A stretch of DNA of 64,000 nt from Pseudomonas oryzagri (GTDB taxonomy: Bacteria; Pseudomonadota; Gammaproteobacteria; Pseudomonadales; Pseudomonadaceae). Below the pieces are notes generated by a model. The model saw only the letters and a list, made by a program, of their open reading frames with translations. It was not told the DNA's origin and searched no databases. Within the stretch, counting starts at the first letter, position 1; the number at the start of each line of letters is the position of its first letter. Location: the NCBI RefSeq assembly GCF_020831405.1, contig NZ_JAJHPU010000017.1, positions 80,662 to 144,661 of the forward strand. The letters are read 5' to 3'. Of the stretch, positions 38,481-51,491 are shown one piece after another. The translations under genes and the position numbers were made by a program.

Positions 38481-39413
38481 TTAATCACTACTGGGAGTGC
38501 GGGCTATGTAGCTGGCCGGATCGATGGGGAGACCGTTCTTCTTGACTTCGAAATGCAGGTGCGGACCGGTGGAGCGGCCGGTGCTGCCGACCAGTGCGAT
38601 GATTTGACCGCGCTGGACGAGATCGCCGACCTTCACCAGGTTGCGCTGGTTGTGCCCATAGAGCGTGGTGTAACCGTCGGCATGGCCGATCTCGACCGCC
38701 CAACCATAGCCGGACTTGCGCCCGGACCAGGTGACCACGCCGGCGGCCACCGCGACTATCTCGGTGCCGGGACGGGCGGCGAAATCGACGCCCTTGTGCA
38801 TCCGGCCGCCGCCATGGAAAGGATCGCGACGCGGACCGAACGGTGAGGACTGGTAACCGCCGAGCAGCGGGCGACCAGCGATCAGCTGCGCCTCTTCCAG
38901 ACGCCGCTCGGCGAATGCCTGCTCAAAGGTCTCCAGCTGCTGCTCGCGATTGTCGAGACGCGCCATCAGCGCGTCCAGGCTGCCGAGCACCTCGCCGTCA
39001 TTGAACGACTCGCCTTCCAGTTGCTCATCGGGGCCACCCTGCCCCACCGGCAGGCTGAAGTCGAACTCGTCCTCGGCGATATTGGCGAGTTCGGCCAGGC
39101 GTTCGCCCAGCGCATCCAGGCGCGTCATGCGCGCCTGCAGCTCGGCCAGGTGCACGCCCAGAGCGTCGAGCTGGCGCTGGGCGGCCGCCCGGGCCTCGGT
39201 GAGTTCTTCCGGTTGGATACCGGTCGTCTGATCGAGCGCGGACTCGGGAACCAGCGTCAGGCCTTCGGGTCTGATCCATGAACCGAGCACTGCGCCAGCG
39301 GCCAGGGTTCCGCCGAGCAACAGGGTGCCCAGCAGCAGCCCCAGACGGGGCGTGAGTGTCAGTGCGCGCGCCGCGCCGTGGCGGCGACTCATGAAGATGA
39401 TGTGCATGGCCAT
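38481..39413 (-). CDS. M23 (LytM-type) peptidase
   Basis: 310 residues. N-terminal membrane anchor about 23-46, coiled coil about 70-185, then a LytM domain with GRMHKGVDFAARPGTEI (H-x3-D zinc motif) and TGPHLHFEV (HxH motif). All zinc ligands are present, so it is probably an active peptidoglycan endopeptidase rather than an EnvC-like activator. Periplasmic, anchored in the inner membrane. It precedes secA and is divergent from dciA, as in P. aeruginosa. Confidence 0.88.
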   Translation of the reverse strand: MAMHIIFMSRRHGAARALTLTPRLGLLLGTLLLGGTLAAGAVLGSWIRPEGLTLVPESALDQTTGIQPEELTEARAAAQRQLDALGVHLAELQARMTRLDALGERLAELANIAEDEFDFSLPVGQGGPDEQLEGESFNDGEVLGSLDALMARLDNREQQLETFEQAFAERRLEEAQLIAGRPLLGGYQSSPFGPRRDPFHGGGRMHKGVDFAARPGTEIVAVAAGVVTWSGRKSGYGWAVEIGHADGYTTLYGHNQRNLVKVGDLVQRGQIIALVGSTGRSTGPHLHFEVKKNGLPIDPASYIARTPSSD

Positions 39414-39480
39414 ACCGTAAGAACAAGCGGTGCGGCCAGTTTGCTAAGATGGCCGCTGGTGTTTTTCCAGGCGTCCTGCC

Positions 39481-39948
39481 ATGTCGTTGCGTCCCCTACC
39501 CGCCCGCCCCCCCGCAGCATTGCTACGCGAAACCAAGGCGCTCAAGAGCCTGCTGGGCGAAGCGCAACGCCTCGCCCACCTGCAGCAACTGCTGGAAAGC
39601 CAGCTTCAACCGGCAGCCCGCCCGCATTGCCGGGTGGCCGCCTGGCGCGATGGCACCTTGCTGCTGATAGTCACCGATGGGCAGTGGGCCACCCACCTTC
39701 GCTACCAGCAAAAGCGCTTGCTGCGTCAGCTGCGGAACATCAGGGAGTTCGAGAACTTAGCGAAGATTCTGTTCAAAGTTCAACCAACAGCTGCCGAAAG
39801 GCATGTCACCGGTCGAAATCCCACCCTGTCCGGCGTCGCCGCACACACCTTGCGCAGCGCCGCCAGCGGCATCCAGGACCCCCGCCTGCGCGCCGCCCTC
39901 GAGCGTCTGGCCAGCCACACGGCCAAGGAAGACGAGCGAGAGCGCTAA
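39481..39948 (+). CDS. dciA: DciA (DUF721), replicative helicase operator
   Basis: 155 residues. KSLLGEAQRLAHLQQLLESQL leads into the DUF721 domain (CRVAAWRDGTLLLIVTDGQWATHLRYQQKRLLRQL), followed by a flexible C-terminal tail. DciA loads or operates the DnaB helicase in bacteria lacking DnaC, including Pseudomonas. Single gene, convergent with lpxC. Confidence 0.88.
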   Translation: MSLRPLPARPPAALLRETKALKSLLGEAQRLAHLQQLLESQLQPAARPHCRVAAWRDGTLLLIVTDGQWATHLRYQQKRLLRQLRNIREFENLAKILFKVQPTAAERHVTGRNPTLSGVAAHTLRSAASGIQDPRLRAALERLASHTAKEDERER

Positions 39949-39959
39949 AATCGCGGACG

Positions 39960-39988
39960 AAAAAAAAGGCCACCCGTAGGTGGCCTCG
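39960..39988. terminator. Terminator between dciA and lpxC
   Basis: Stem GGCCACC / GGTGGCC with loop CGTA; the A-run on the plus strand gives a run of nine T for minus-strand transcripts, so it mainly ends the lpxC/dcw transcript. Confidence 0.88.
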
Positions 39989-40010
39989 AAAGATAAGGGA
40001 GAGATTTGTT

Positions 40011-40958
<948 letters not shown>

Positions 40959-41033
40959 TCAGCAATGGCGGGCATGATAGCAGAGCCCGCCTTTACTGAA
41001 CACCAATCACGTCAACACCTCTGATATAGGAAA

Positions 41034-42200
41034 TCAATCAGCCTGGCGACGCAGGAAGGCCGGAATGTCCAGGTACTCGAGGTCTTCCTGGGTGTTGATT
41101 TTCACCGCCTGAGCGGCGCCGCCGGCGGATGGCTTGCTGCGCATCACGGTCGGCTGATCGAAGTCGCGGTAGTTGAGCGACGCACTCTGCGGGGCCGGAG
41201 CGGCTGCCGGAGCGGTCTCCACCACCTTGACCGGCTTTTCCATGCGCGCACCGAGGCCGGTGGCGACCACAGTGACGTGCAGCTCGTCGCGCATCTCCGG
41301 ATCGATGACCGCACCGATCTTGACGGTGGCCAGCTCGGAGGTGAACTGCTCGATGATGCTGCCGACTTCGGTGTATTCGCCCAGCGACAGGTCGAGACCG
41401 GCGGTGATGTTGACCAGGATGCCGCGCGCGCCCTGCAGGTTGATGTCTTCCAGCAGCGGGTTGCGGATCGCCGCCTCAGCTGCCTCGCGGGCGCGGTTCG
41501 GACCACTGGCGTGGCCGGTGCCCATCATCGCCATGCCCATCTCGCTCATCACGGTGCGCACGTCGGCGAAGTCGACGTTCATCAGGCCCGGACGCTGCAT
41601 GATGTCGGAGATGCCACGCACCGCGCCGGCCAGCACGTCGTCGGCCTTGGCAAAGGCGGACAGCAGGCTGGCGTCCTTGCCGAGGATGGTCAGGAGCTTT
41701 TCGTTAGGAATGGTGATCAGCGAGTCGACATGCTCGGACAGGGCACGGATGCCCTCGTCGGCGATCTGCATGCGCTTGCGACCCTCGAAGGGGAACGGGC
41801 GGGTGACCACGGCCACGGTGAGGATGCCCATTTCCTTGGCCACTTCGGCGATCACCGGGGCTGCGCCGGTGCCGGTGCCGCCGCCCATGCCGGTGGTGAT
41901 GAACACCATGTTGGCACCCTGCAGGACCTCGGCGATGCGCTCGCGATCCTCCAGCGCGGCCTGGCGGCCGACGTCCGGATTGGTGCCGGCGCCCAGGCCC
42001 TTGGTGACGTTCATGCCCAGCTGCAGGATGCTCTTGGCCTCGACCTTCTTCAGGGCCTGAGCGTCGGTGTTGGCGCAGATGAAGTCGATATCCTCGACTC
42101 CGCAGCGCAGCATGTGGTTGACCGCATTGCCACCGCCGCCGCCGACGCCGATGACCTTGATGACTGCATTCGATTGAACGCTATCGACCATTTCGAACAT
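41034..42200 (-). CDS. ftsZ: Cell division GTPase FtsZ
   Basis: 388 residues. Tubulin signature GGGTGTGAAPVIAEVAKE, N-terminal IKVIGVGGGGGNAVNHML and T7 loop NVDFADVRTVMSEMG. The C-terminal linker is about 60 residues, and the conserved tail peptide DIPAFLRRQ, which binds FtsA and ZipA, is intact. It forms the Z-ring. RBS GGAGAGG lies upstream in the 55-nt gap after ftsA. Confidence 0.99.
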   Translation of the reverse strand: MFEMVDSVQSNAVIKVIGVGGGGGNAVNHMLRCGVEDIDFICANTDAQALKKVEAKSILQLGMNVTKGLGAGTNPDVGRQAALEDRERIAEVLQGANMVFITTGMGGGTGTGAAPVIAEVAKEMGILTVAVVTRPFPFEGRKRMQIADEGIRALSEHVDSLITIPNEKLLTILGKDASLLSAFAKADDVLAGAVRGISDIMQRPGLMNVDFADVRTVMSEMGMAMMGTGHASGPNRAREAAEAAIRNPLLEDINLQGARGILVNITAGLDLSLGEYTEVGSIIEQFTSELATVKIGAVIDPEMRDELHVTVVATGLGARMEKPVKVVETAPAAAPAPQSASLNYRDFDQPTVMRSKPSAGGAAQAVKINTQEDLEYLDIPAFLRRQAD

Positions 42201-42255
42201 TTTTCCCTCTCCTCTCCCTTATATATTTTCCTCCGACCGCCTGGCATGCCGGCGG

Positions 42256-43503
42256 TCAGAAGTTGCCCTGCACCCAGCGCTTGAGGCGCTCGAATACGGG
42301 CGGCTTGCTCTCTTCGCCACCATTACCACCGGAGCCGGTGAAACCCGGCGTGCCCTGCTTGTTCAGGCCATACAGCAGAAGCCCGACACCTGTCGCATAG
42401 GCAGGATTGCGCACGACGTCCTCGAGGCCCTTGACACCTTGCGGCAGGCCCAGACGTACCGGCATATGGAAGATTTCCTCGGCCAGCTCGACGGCACCCT
42501 CCATCTTCGCGGTACCGCCAGTGATGACGATCCCGGCCGGAAGCATGTCCTCGTAGCCGCTGCGGCGCAGTTCTCCCTGCACCAGACAGAACAACTCCTC
42601 GTAACGCGGCTCGACCACCTCGGCCAGTGCCTGGCGCGACAGCTCGCGCGGCGGGCGGTCGCCGACACTCGGCACCTTGATGGTCTGCCCGGCGCCGGTC
42701 AGCTTGGCCAGGGCGCAGGCATAGCGAATCTTGATCTCCTCAGCATACTGAGTCGGGGTACGCAGGGCCATGGCGATGTCGTTGGTAACCTGGTCGCCGG
42801 CGATCGGAATGACAGCCGTGTGACGGATCGCACCTTCGGTGAAGATGGCGATGTCGGTGGTGCCGCCGCCGATGTCCACCAGACACACGCCCAACTCCTT
42901 CTCGTCGTCGGTCAGCACCGACGCCGACGAGGCCAACTGCTCGAGGATGATGTCGTCCATCTCGAGGTCGCAGCGGCGCACGCACTTCTCGATGTTCTGC
43001 GCGGCATTCACCGCGCAGGTGACCACGTGCACCTTGGCCTCCAGGCGCACCCCGGACATGCCCAGCGGCTCGCGCACGCCTTCCTGGTTATCGATCACGT
43101 AATCCTGGGCCAGGGTGTGCAGCACCCGCTGGTCCGCCGGAATCGCCACCGCTTGGGCCGCATCCAGTACGCGGTCGATGTCCGCGCGGCTGACCTCGCG
43201 GTCGCGGATCGCGACGATGCCGTGGGAGTTCAGGCTACGGATGTGGCTGCCGGCCACGCCGACGAAGGCCGAATGGATCCGGCAGCCGGCCATCTGCTGC
43301 GCCTCGTCGATGGCGTGCTGGATGGACTGCACGGTGGATTCGATGTTGACCACCACGCCCTTCTTCATCCCTCGCGAGGGATGGGTACCGATACCGACGA
43401 TTTCCAGCTGGCCATCGGCCGCCACCTCGCCGACCAGCGCCACCACCTTGGAGGTGCCGATGTCCAGGCCGACGATCATCTTGCCGCTCTGCGCGCTTGC
43501 CAT
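42256..43503 (-). CDS. ftsA: Cell division protein FtsA
   Basis: 415 residues, actin fold: GLDIGTSKVVALVGE (phosphate 1), LVDIGGGTTDIAIFTEG (phosphate 2) and PAGIVITGGTAKMEG (adenosine). The C-terminal amphipathic helix PPVFERLKRWVQGNF tethers FtsZ to the membrane. It is 21 nt downstream of ftsQ. Confidence 0.99.
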   Translation of the reverse strand: MASAQSGKMIVGLDIGTSKVVALVGEVAADGQLEIVGIGTHPSRGMKKGVVVNIESTVQSIQHAIDEAQQMAGCRIHSAFVGVAGSHIRSLNSHGIVAIRDREVSRADIDRVLDAAQAVAIPADQRVLHTLAQDYVIDNQEGVREPLGMSGVRLEAKVHVVTCAVNAAQNIEKCVRRCDLEMDDIILEQLASSASVLTDDEKELGVCLVDIGGGTTDIAIFTEGAIRHTAVIPIAGDQVTNDIAMALRTPTQYAEEIKIRYACALAKLTGAGQTIKVPSVGDRPPRELSRQALAEVVEPRYEELFCLVQGELRRSGYEDMLPAGIVITGGTAKMEGAVELAEEIFHMPVRLGLPQGVKGLEDVVRNPAYATGVGLLLYGLNKQGTPGFTGSGGNGGEESKPPVFERLKRWVQGNF

Positions 43504-43524
43504 GATCCCTTCTATCTCCTCAAT

Positions 43525-44385
43525 TCACTGCCGCTCGCCGGCCTTGTCGCCGGTAGCTGGCGCCGCCGGTGGCTGACGCCACGCCACGGCCATGCCGTTG
43601 GGGTAGCGCAGGTCGACGCGCGCGATATTCTCACTGTCCTGCTTCAGGATCTTGTCGTAGACACTGATAAAGCGCCGTAGTTTTTCCACCACATGATCCC
43701 GTCCGAGCAGCAGCTCGATGCCCCGCCCCGTGGTGACGAACCAGCTACCGCGCTCGCGCAGTTCCAGGCTGGCCACGGTCAGATCGAGCGGGCGCAGCAG
43801 CTGGCTGAGCATCTGGTACTGCTGCATCACCTGCTGCTGGGCGCGCTGCGGCCCCCACAGCCGGGGCAGGTGCTCGTAACCGGCCAGCTTGCCCGGGGCG
43901 AAGGCCACGCCCTGGTTGTTGAGCAGCGCCTCGTCACCCCAGCGGGCCACCGGCAGCTGTTCTTCGAGCTGGATCAGCACCTGGTCCGGCCAGACCCGGC
44001 GCACCTGGGCCTCGGCGATCCACGGGATGCGCTCCAGCTCGCCGTGCATCGACTCCAGGTCGACGCGGAAGAAACTGGTCTGCACGAAGGGCGCCACCTG
44101 CCGGGCCACCTCCTCGCGACTGACGTAGTGCAGATCGCCCTGCACGCTGACCCGCGCGATCGGCTGATCGGCGTAGGGCAGCAGACGCTGGCCCAGCTCG
44201 TAGGCGCCATAGCCGAGACCGAGCAGCAGCAGGGGCCAGACGAGCCGCTGCAGCCCCGCCAGCGAAGGACGCGGCAGACGCTTGCTCAGCGGTTCGCGCA
44301 CCACCATCCGGCTGGCCCCACGGGGAACCGGCTTGCGCAGCGGCCCGATGGGGGCCGGACGCTGGTGACGCAGCAGGGCGATCAT
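43525..44385 (-). CDS. ftsQ: Cell division protein FtsQ
   Basis: 286 residues. Basic cytoplasmic N-terminus, one membrane helix around 48-66 ([19 protein letters not shown]), POTRA domain ([20 protein letters not shown]) and FtsQ beta domain ([23 protein letters not shown]). Divisome scaffold linking FtsA/ZipA to FtsBL. It is 3 nt downstream of ddlB. Confidence 0.97.
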   Translation of the reverse strand: MIALLRHQRPAPIGPLRKPVPRGASRMVVREPLSKRLPRPSLAGLQRLVWPLLLLGLGYGAYELGQRLLPYADQPIARVSVQGDLHYVSREEVARQVAPFVQTSFFRVDLESMHGELERIPWIAEAQVRRVWPDQVLIQLEEQLPVARWGDEALLNNQGVAFAPGKLAGYEHLPRLWGPQRAQQQVMQQYQMLSQLLRPLDLTVASLELRERGSWFVTTGRGIELLLGRDHVVEKLRRFISVYDKILKQDSENIARVDLRYPNGMAVAWRQPPAAPATGDKAGERQ

Positions 44386-44388
44386 GGA

Positions 44389-46767
<2,379 letters not shown>

Positions 46768-46775
<8 letters not shown>

Positions 46776-47838
46776 GGGCCACCTCCAGGCAGATATCCAC
46801 CACCGAGCGGGTGGCGTCGGGCTTGGCCAGGCGGCGCGCGGTGGCGCCCATGGCCGCGAGTTTTTCGCTGTGCATCAGAACCTCGGTCAGCTGAGCGGCC
46901 AGCGCGGCCGCGTCAGTGGCATGTTGCGGCAAAAGCACGGCGGCGCCGGCCTTGGCCAGATATTCGGCATTGCGGGTCTGGTGATCGTCGATCGCGTGCG
47001 GCAGCGGCACCAGCATTGACGGCAGGCCGGCGGCAGCCAGCTCGCTGACCGTCAGCGCGCCGGCGCGGCAGATCACCAGATCGGCCCAGGCGTAGGCGCG
47101 GGCCATGTCCTTGATGAACGGCTGCACCTCGGCCTCGACGCCGGCCTCGCGATAGCGCTCGCGGGTCACTTCGGCGTGCTGCTTGCCGGCCTGGTGGTAG
47201 ACCTGCGGGCGCAGCGTGTCTGCGACCTTGGCCAGCGCCGCCGGCAGCAGCTTGTTCAGCGGCTCGGCGCCCAGGCTGCCGCCCAGCACCAGCAGGCGGA
47301 CCGGCCGATTGCCCAGGGTTTGCCGCGGCGTTTCGAGGAACAGCTCCTCGCGCACCGGGTTGCCGGTGGTGCGGCGCTTGGCACTGGCCGTGAAGGTGTC
47401 CGGGAAGGCCTCGCAGACCCGGCGGGCGAACGGCACCAGACCACGGTTGGCGGTGCCGGCCACGGCATTCTGCTCGTGGATGATCAGCGGCGCGCCGGCC
47501 AGGCGGGCGGCGACACCGCCGGGACCGGTGACGAAGCCGCCCATGCCCAGCACGCACACCGGTTGCAGCTCGCGCATCACCTTGCGCGCCTGCAGCAGGG
47601 CGCGGAACACCTGCAACGGCGCCTTGAGCAGCGACAGCACGCCCTTGCCGCGCACCCCGCTGACCTCGATGCGGTGCAGCGGCAGGCCGGCCTGCGGCAC
47701 CAGCTCGTTCTCGATCCCGCGCGGGGTGCCCAGCCAGTGCACGCTGTAGCCGCGCGCCTGGAACTCGCGGGCGCAGGCCAGCGCCGGGAACACGTGGCCA
47801 CCGGTACCGCCTGCCATGATCAGCACGTTACCGGGCAT
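46768..47838 (-). CDS. murG: Lipid II synthase MurG
   Basis: 356 residues from ATG 47838 with GAGGAG upstream; a longer frame to 47859 is less likely. GT-B fold: [33 protein letters not shown] and [18 protein letters not shown]. It transfers GlcNAc to lipid I at the inner face of the membrane. It overlaps the ftsW end by 11 nt. Confidence 0.98.
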
Positions 47839-49042
47839 GTCGCAGCTCCTCATCGGCAAAATCTTCTTCGCTAAATTCGATCTCGGCGTTGCCCAGCTGG
47901 TTGCGCCGCTCCCAGTCGAGCCGCAGCAGCAGGGCCAGGCTGACGCAGCAGATCACCAGCGAGCTGCCGCCGTAGCTGAGGAACGGCAGGGTCAGCCCCT
48001 TGGTCGGCAGCAGGCCGACGTTCACGCCGATGTTGATCAGGAACTGGCCGACCCAGAGGATCGCCAGGCCGTAGGCCACGTAGGCCGAGAAATACTGCTG
48101 GGCCTTCTCCGCCTGCAGGCCGAGGTACAGGGCGCGCAGGGTGACCAGCACGAACAGCGCCACGGTGAGCAGCGCGCCGACCATGCCCAGCTCCTCGGCG
48201 AGCACGGCGAACACGAAGTCGGTGTGCGCCTCGGGCAGGTAGAACTGCTTCTGCACACTGTTGCCCAGCCCCACGCCCAGCCATTCGCCACGACCGAAAG
48301 CGATCAGCGCCTGGCTGAGCTGGTAGCCGGCGCCGAACTGGTCGGCCCAGGGATCGATGAAGTTGGTCAGGCGCTTGAGGCGGTAGGCCTGGCTAGTCAT
48401 CACCACCACGCCGATCACCAGCACGCCGGCGACCATCGGCAGAAAGCGCCACAGACTGACGCCGCCGAGGAACAGCATGGTGATACCGGCCCCCACCAGC
48501 ACCACGGTGGCCCCGAAGTCCGGCTCGGAGAGCAGCAGGCCGGCCATCAGGCCGAGCACGATCAGCGGCATGAACAGCCCCTTCCAGCTGCGCTGCACGT
48601 CGGCCTGGCGGCGCACCAGGTAGCCGGCGAGATAGATCACGCTGAACAGCTTGGCCAGCTCGGAGGGTTGGACGTTGGCGATGCCAACGCCGATCCAGCG
48701 CCGCGCGCCGTTGACTTCGCGACCGATGCCCGGCACCAGCACCGCCACCAGCAGGACGAAAGCGGCGATCAGCAGCTTGCCGCCATGCTTCTGCCAGGTG
48801 GCCACCGGCACCAGCAGGGTCAGGCAGCCGGCGCCCAGGCCGAGGACCAAATAAACGAGGTGGCGAATCATGTAGTACAGCGGACTGCCCGACTGCGCCG
48901 CCGCCACCTCGGAGGAGGCGGAGGAGACCATCACGAAGCCGAGGCCCAGCAGCGCCAGACAACCCGCCAGCAGCGGGAAGTCCAGATCGACGCCGCGGCG
49001 GCTCAGCAACGGTGAGGGCGACAGGCGCAGCAGGGCGAGCAT
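47828..49042 (-). CDS. ftsW: Peptidoglycan glycosyltransferase FtsW
   Basis: 404 residues, SEDS family with about ten membrane helices: FVMVSSASSEVAA, RWIGVGIANVQPSELAK (catalytic loop region), KRLTNFIDPWADQFGAGYQL and GLTLPFLSYGGSSLVICC. Septal glycan polymerase working with FtsI. Its start and the murD stop share one base (TGATG). Confidence 0.97.
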   Translation of the reverse strand: MLALLRLSPSPLLSRRGVDLDFPLLAGCLALLGLGFVMVSSASSEVAAAQSGSPLYYMIRHLVYLVLGLGAGCLTLLVPVATWQKHGGKLLIAAFVLLVAVLVPGIGREVNGARRWIGVGIANVQPSELAKLFSVIYLAGYLVRRQADVQRSWKGLFMPLIVLGLMAGLLLSEPDFGATVVLVGAGITMLFLGGVSLWRFLPMVAGVLVIGVVVMTSQAYRLKRLTNFIDPWADQFGAGYQLSQALIAFGRGEWLGVGLGNSVQKQFYLPEAHTDFVFAVLAEELGMVGALLTVALFVLVTLRALYLGLQAEKAQQYFSAYVAYGLAILWVGQFLINIGVNVGLLPTKGLTLPFLSYGGSSLVICCVSLALLLRLDWERRNQLGNAEIEFSEEDFADEELRHAR

Positions 49043-50403
49043 CAGGGCAGCTCCTCCACGGCCTGGACGAACAGGCGGCCGCGCTCTTCGAAGTTCTTGA
49101 ACATGTCCAGGCTGGCGCAGGCCGGCGACAGCAGCACGGCGTCGCCGGCCTGCGCCAGCTCCGCGCAGCGCTGCACCGCCTCGGCGAGGGTCGCCACGCG
49201 CACCAGCGGCACCACCGATTGACCGTCCGCGCCGGTGAGCGCGGCGGCGAGCAGCTCGGCGTCACGGCCAAGCAGCGCCACCGCGCGGCAGTAACGCGCC
49301 ACGCTGGCACGCAGCGGAGCGAAGTCGGCGCCCTTGCCGTCGCCGCCGGCGATCAGCAGCAGCTTGCCGTCGATCTCCGCGCCCAGACCGTCGATGGCCG
49401 CCAGCGCGGCGCCCACGTTGGTCGCCTTGGAGTCGTCGTAATAGGTCACGCCGGCTCGCTCGCGCAGCCACTGGCAGCGGTGCGCCAGACCGGCGAAGTG
49501 GCGCAGGGTGTCCAGCATCGGCGCCAGCGGCAGGCCGACGGCATGGCCGAGGGCCAGCGCCGCCAGAGCGTTGGCCTGGTTGTGCGCGCCGCGGATCTTC
49601 AGTTCGCGCACCGGCATCAGCTTGCTGAACTGGAAGGCGAGGAACTTCTCGCCGCCCTCCTCGATGATGCCGAAGGTCTTGAAGTCCGGCTTGTCGAGGC
49701 CGAAGCTCCAGCACGGTACCTGATCGGCGATCAGCGGCCGCGACAGGGCGTCCTGGCGGTTGATCACCACCTGGCGGGCGCCGCGGAAGATGCGGTGCTT
49801 GGCCAGGTGGTAGCTCTGCATGCCACTGTAGCGATCCATGTGGTCGTCGCTGACGTTGAGGCAGGTGGCCACCTCGGCACTGAGCCGCTCGGTACTTTCC
49901 AGTTGGAAGCTGGACAGCTCGAGCACGTACAGCTCGACGTCGTCGGCCAGCAGATCGAGCGCCGGCGTGCCGAGGTTGCCGCCCACCGCCACCTTCTTGC
50001 CGGCTGCCGCGGCCATCTCGCCGACCAGCGTAGTCACCGTGCTCTTGGCGTTGGAGCCGGTGATGGCGACGAGCGGCGCACGGGCGTGGCGGACGAACAG
50101 GTCGATATCGCCGGACAGTTTCACGCCACGCGCCCTGGCTTCCTGCAGCGCCTCGGTAGCCAGCGGCAGACCCGGGCTGACGTACAGCTCGCTGGCACGG
50201 CAGAGATAATCGACGTCCAGCGCGCCGCAGCGCACCTCCACCTGCGGGTATTGGGCCTTGAGGGTCGCCAGTTCCGGCGGATTGATGCGCGTGTCGACCA
50301 CCGCGAACGGCACACCCTCACGGGCCAGAAAGCGCACCAGCGACATACCGCTCTTGCCGAGGCCGACAACGATGCGGAACTGGTCGGAAGCGATCAGTGT
50401 CAT
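49042..50403 (-). CDS. murD: UDP-MurNAc-L-Ala--D-Glu ligase
   Basis: 453 residues. N-terminal FRIVVGLGKSGMSLVRFLA, P-loop ITGSNAKSTVTTLVGEMA (Ala in place of the E. coli Gly, usual in Pseudomonas), YYDDSKATNVGAALAAIDGL and LSPACASLDMFKNFEERG. It adds D-Glu to the muropeptide precursor. It is 5 nt downstream of mraY. Confidence 0.98.
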   Translation of the reverse strand: MTLIASDQFRIVVGLGKSGMSLVRFLAREGVPFAVVDTRINPPELATLKAQYPQVEVRCGALDVDYLCRASELYVSPGLPLATEALQEARARGVKLSGDIDLFVRHARAPLVAITGSNAKSTVTTLVGEMAAAAGKKVAVGGNLGTPALDLLADDVELYVLELSSFQLESTERLSAEVATCLNVSDDHMDRYSGMQSYHLAKHRIFRGARQVVINRQDALSRPLIADQVPCWSFGLDKPDFKTFGIIEEGGEKFLAFQFSKLMPVRELKIRGAHNQANALAALALGHAVGLPLAPMLDTLRHFAGLAHRCQWLRERAGVTYYDDSKATNVGAALAAIDGLGAEIDGKLLLIAGGDGKGADFAPLRASVARYCRAVALLGRDAELLAAALTGADGQSVVPLVRVATLAEAVQRCAELAQAGDAVLLSPACASLDMFKNFEERGRLFVQAVEELP

Positions 50404-50408
50404 GTCGA

Positions 50409-51491
50409 TTACCTCAGTTTCAGGGTGGCCAGGCCAACCAGCACCAGCACCACGGTGATGATCCAGAAACGCACGATCACCCGCGGCTCAGGCCAGCCCT
50501 TGAGTTCGAAGTGGTGGTGGATCGGCGCCATGCGGAACACCCGGCGGCCGGTGAGCTTGAAGGAGGCGACCTGAATCACCACCGACAGGGTTTCCATGAC
50601 GAACACGCCGCCCATGATGAACAGCACCAGCTCCTGACGGACGATCACCGCGATGGTGCCCAGCGCCGCACCGAGGGCCAGAGCGCCGACGTCGCCCATG
50701 AATACCTGGGCCGGGTAGGTGTTGAACCACAGGAAGCCGAGACCGGCACCGATCAGCGCACCGCAGAACACGATCAGCTCGCCGGAGCCCGGCACATAGG
50801 GAATCAGCAGGTATTCGGCGAAGCGCACGTTGCCCGACAGGTAGCAGAAGATGCCGAGGGCACCGCCGACCAGCACGGTGGGCAGGATCGCCAGGCCGTC
50901 GAGACCGTCGGTCAGGTTGACCGCGTTGCTCGAGCCGACAATGACGAAATAGGTCAGCACCACGAAGAAGATCCCCAGCGGAATCTCGATGTTCTTCAAT
51001 AGAGGCAGGAACAGGGTGGTCTCCACCGCGGTGCCGGCAGTCATGTAGAGAAACACCGCTGCGCCGAGGCCGAACACCGACTGCCAGAAGTACTTCCAGC
51101 GGCTCGGCAGGCCGCGCGAGTTCTTCTCGATCACCTTGCGGTAGTCGTCCACCCAACCGATGGCACCGAACAGCAGGGTCACCGCCAGTACCACCCAGAC
51201 GTAGCGGTTGGACAGGTCGGCCCACAGCAGGGTGCTGATGGCGATAGCGGAAAGAATCAGCGCGCCGCCCATCGTCGGCGTGCCTTTTTTCGACAGATGC
51301 GACTGCGGACCGTCGTCACGCACCGCTTGGCCGATCTGGCGGGTGCGCAGGGTACGGATCATCCAGGGACCCAGCCACAGCGCCAGGGCCAGGGCGGTGA
51401 GCACGCCGAGAATTCCGCGCAGGGTCAGGTACTGAAAGACCGCGAAGCCCTTGTGGAACTGTTGCAGATACTCGGCCAACAGCAGCAGCAT
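50409..51491 (-). CDS. mraY: Phospho-MurNAc-pentapeptide transferase MraY
   Basis: 360 residues, ten membrane helices. [37 protein letters not shown] (catalytic Asp pair), [18 protein letters not shown] and [15 protein letters not shown]. It makes lipid I from UDP-MurNAc-pentapeptide and undecaprenyl phosphate. Directly abuts murF with no gap. Confidence 0.99.
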   Translation of the reverse strand: MLLLLAEYLQQFHKGFAVFQYLTLRGILGVLTALALALWLGPWMIRTLRTRQIGQAVRDDGPQSHLSKKGTPTMGGALILSAIAISTLLWADLSNRYVWVVLAVTLLFGAIGWVDDYRKVIEKNSRGLPSRWKYFWQSVFGLGAAVFLYMTAGTAVETTLFLPLLKNIEIPLGIFFVVLTYFVIVGSSNAVNLTDGLDGLAILPTVLVGGALGIFCYLSGNVRFAEYLLIPYVPGSGELIVFCGALIGAGLGFLWFNTYPAQVFMGDVGALALGAALGTIAVIVRQELVLFIMGGVFVMETLSVVIQVASFKLTGRRVFRMAPIHHHFELKGWPEPRVIVRFWIITVVLVLVGLATLKLR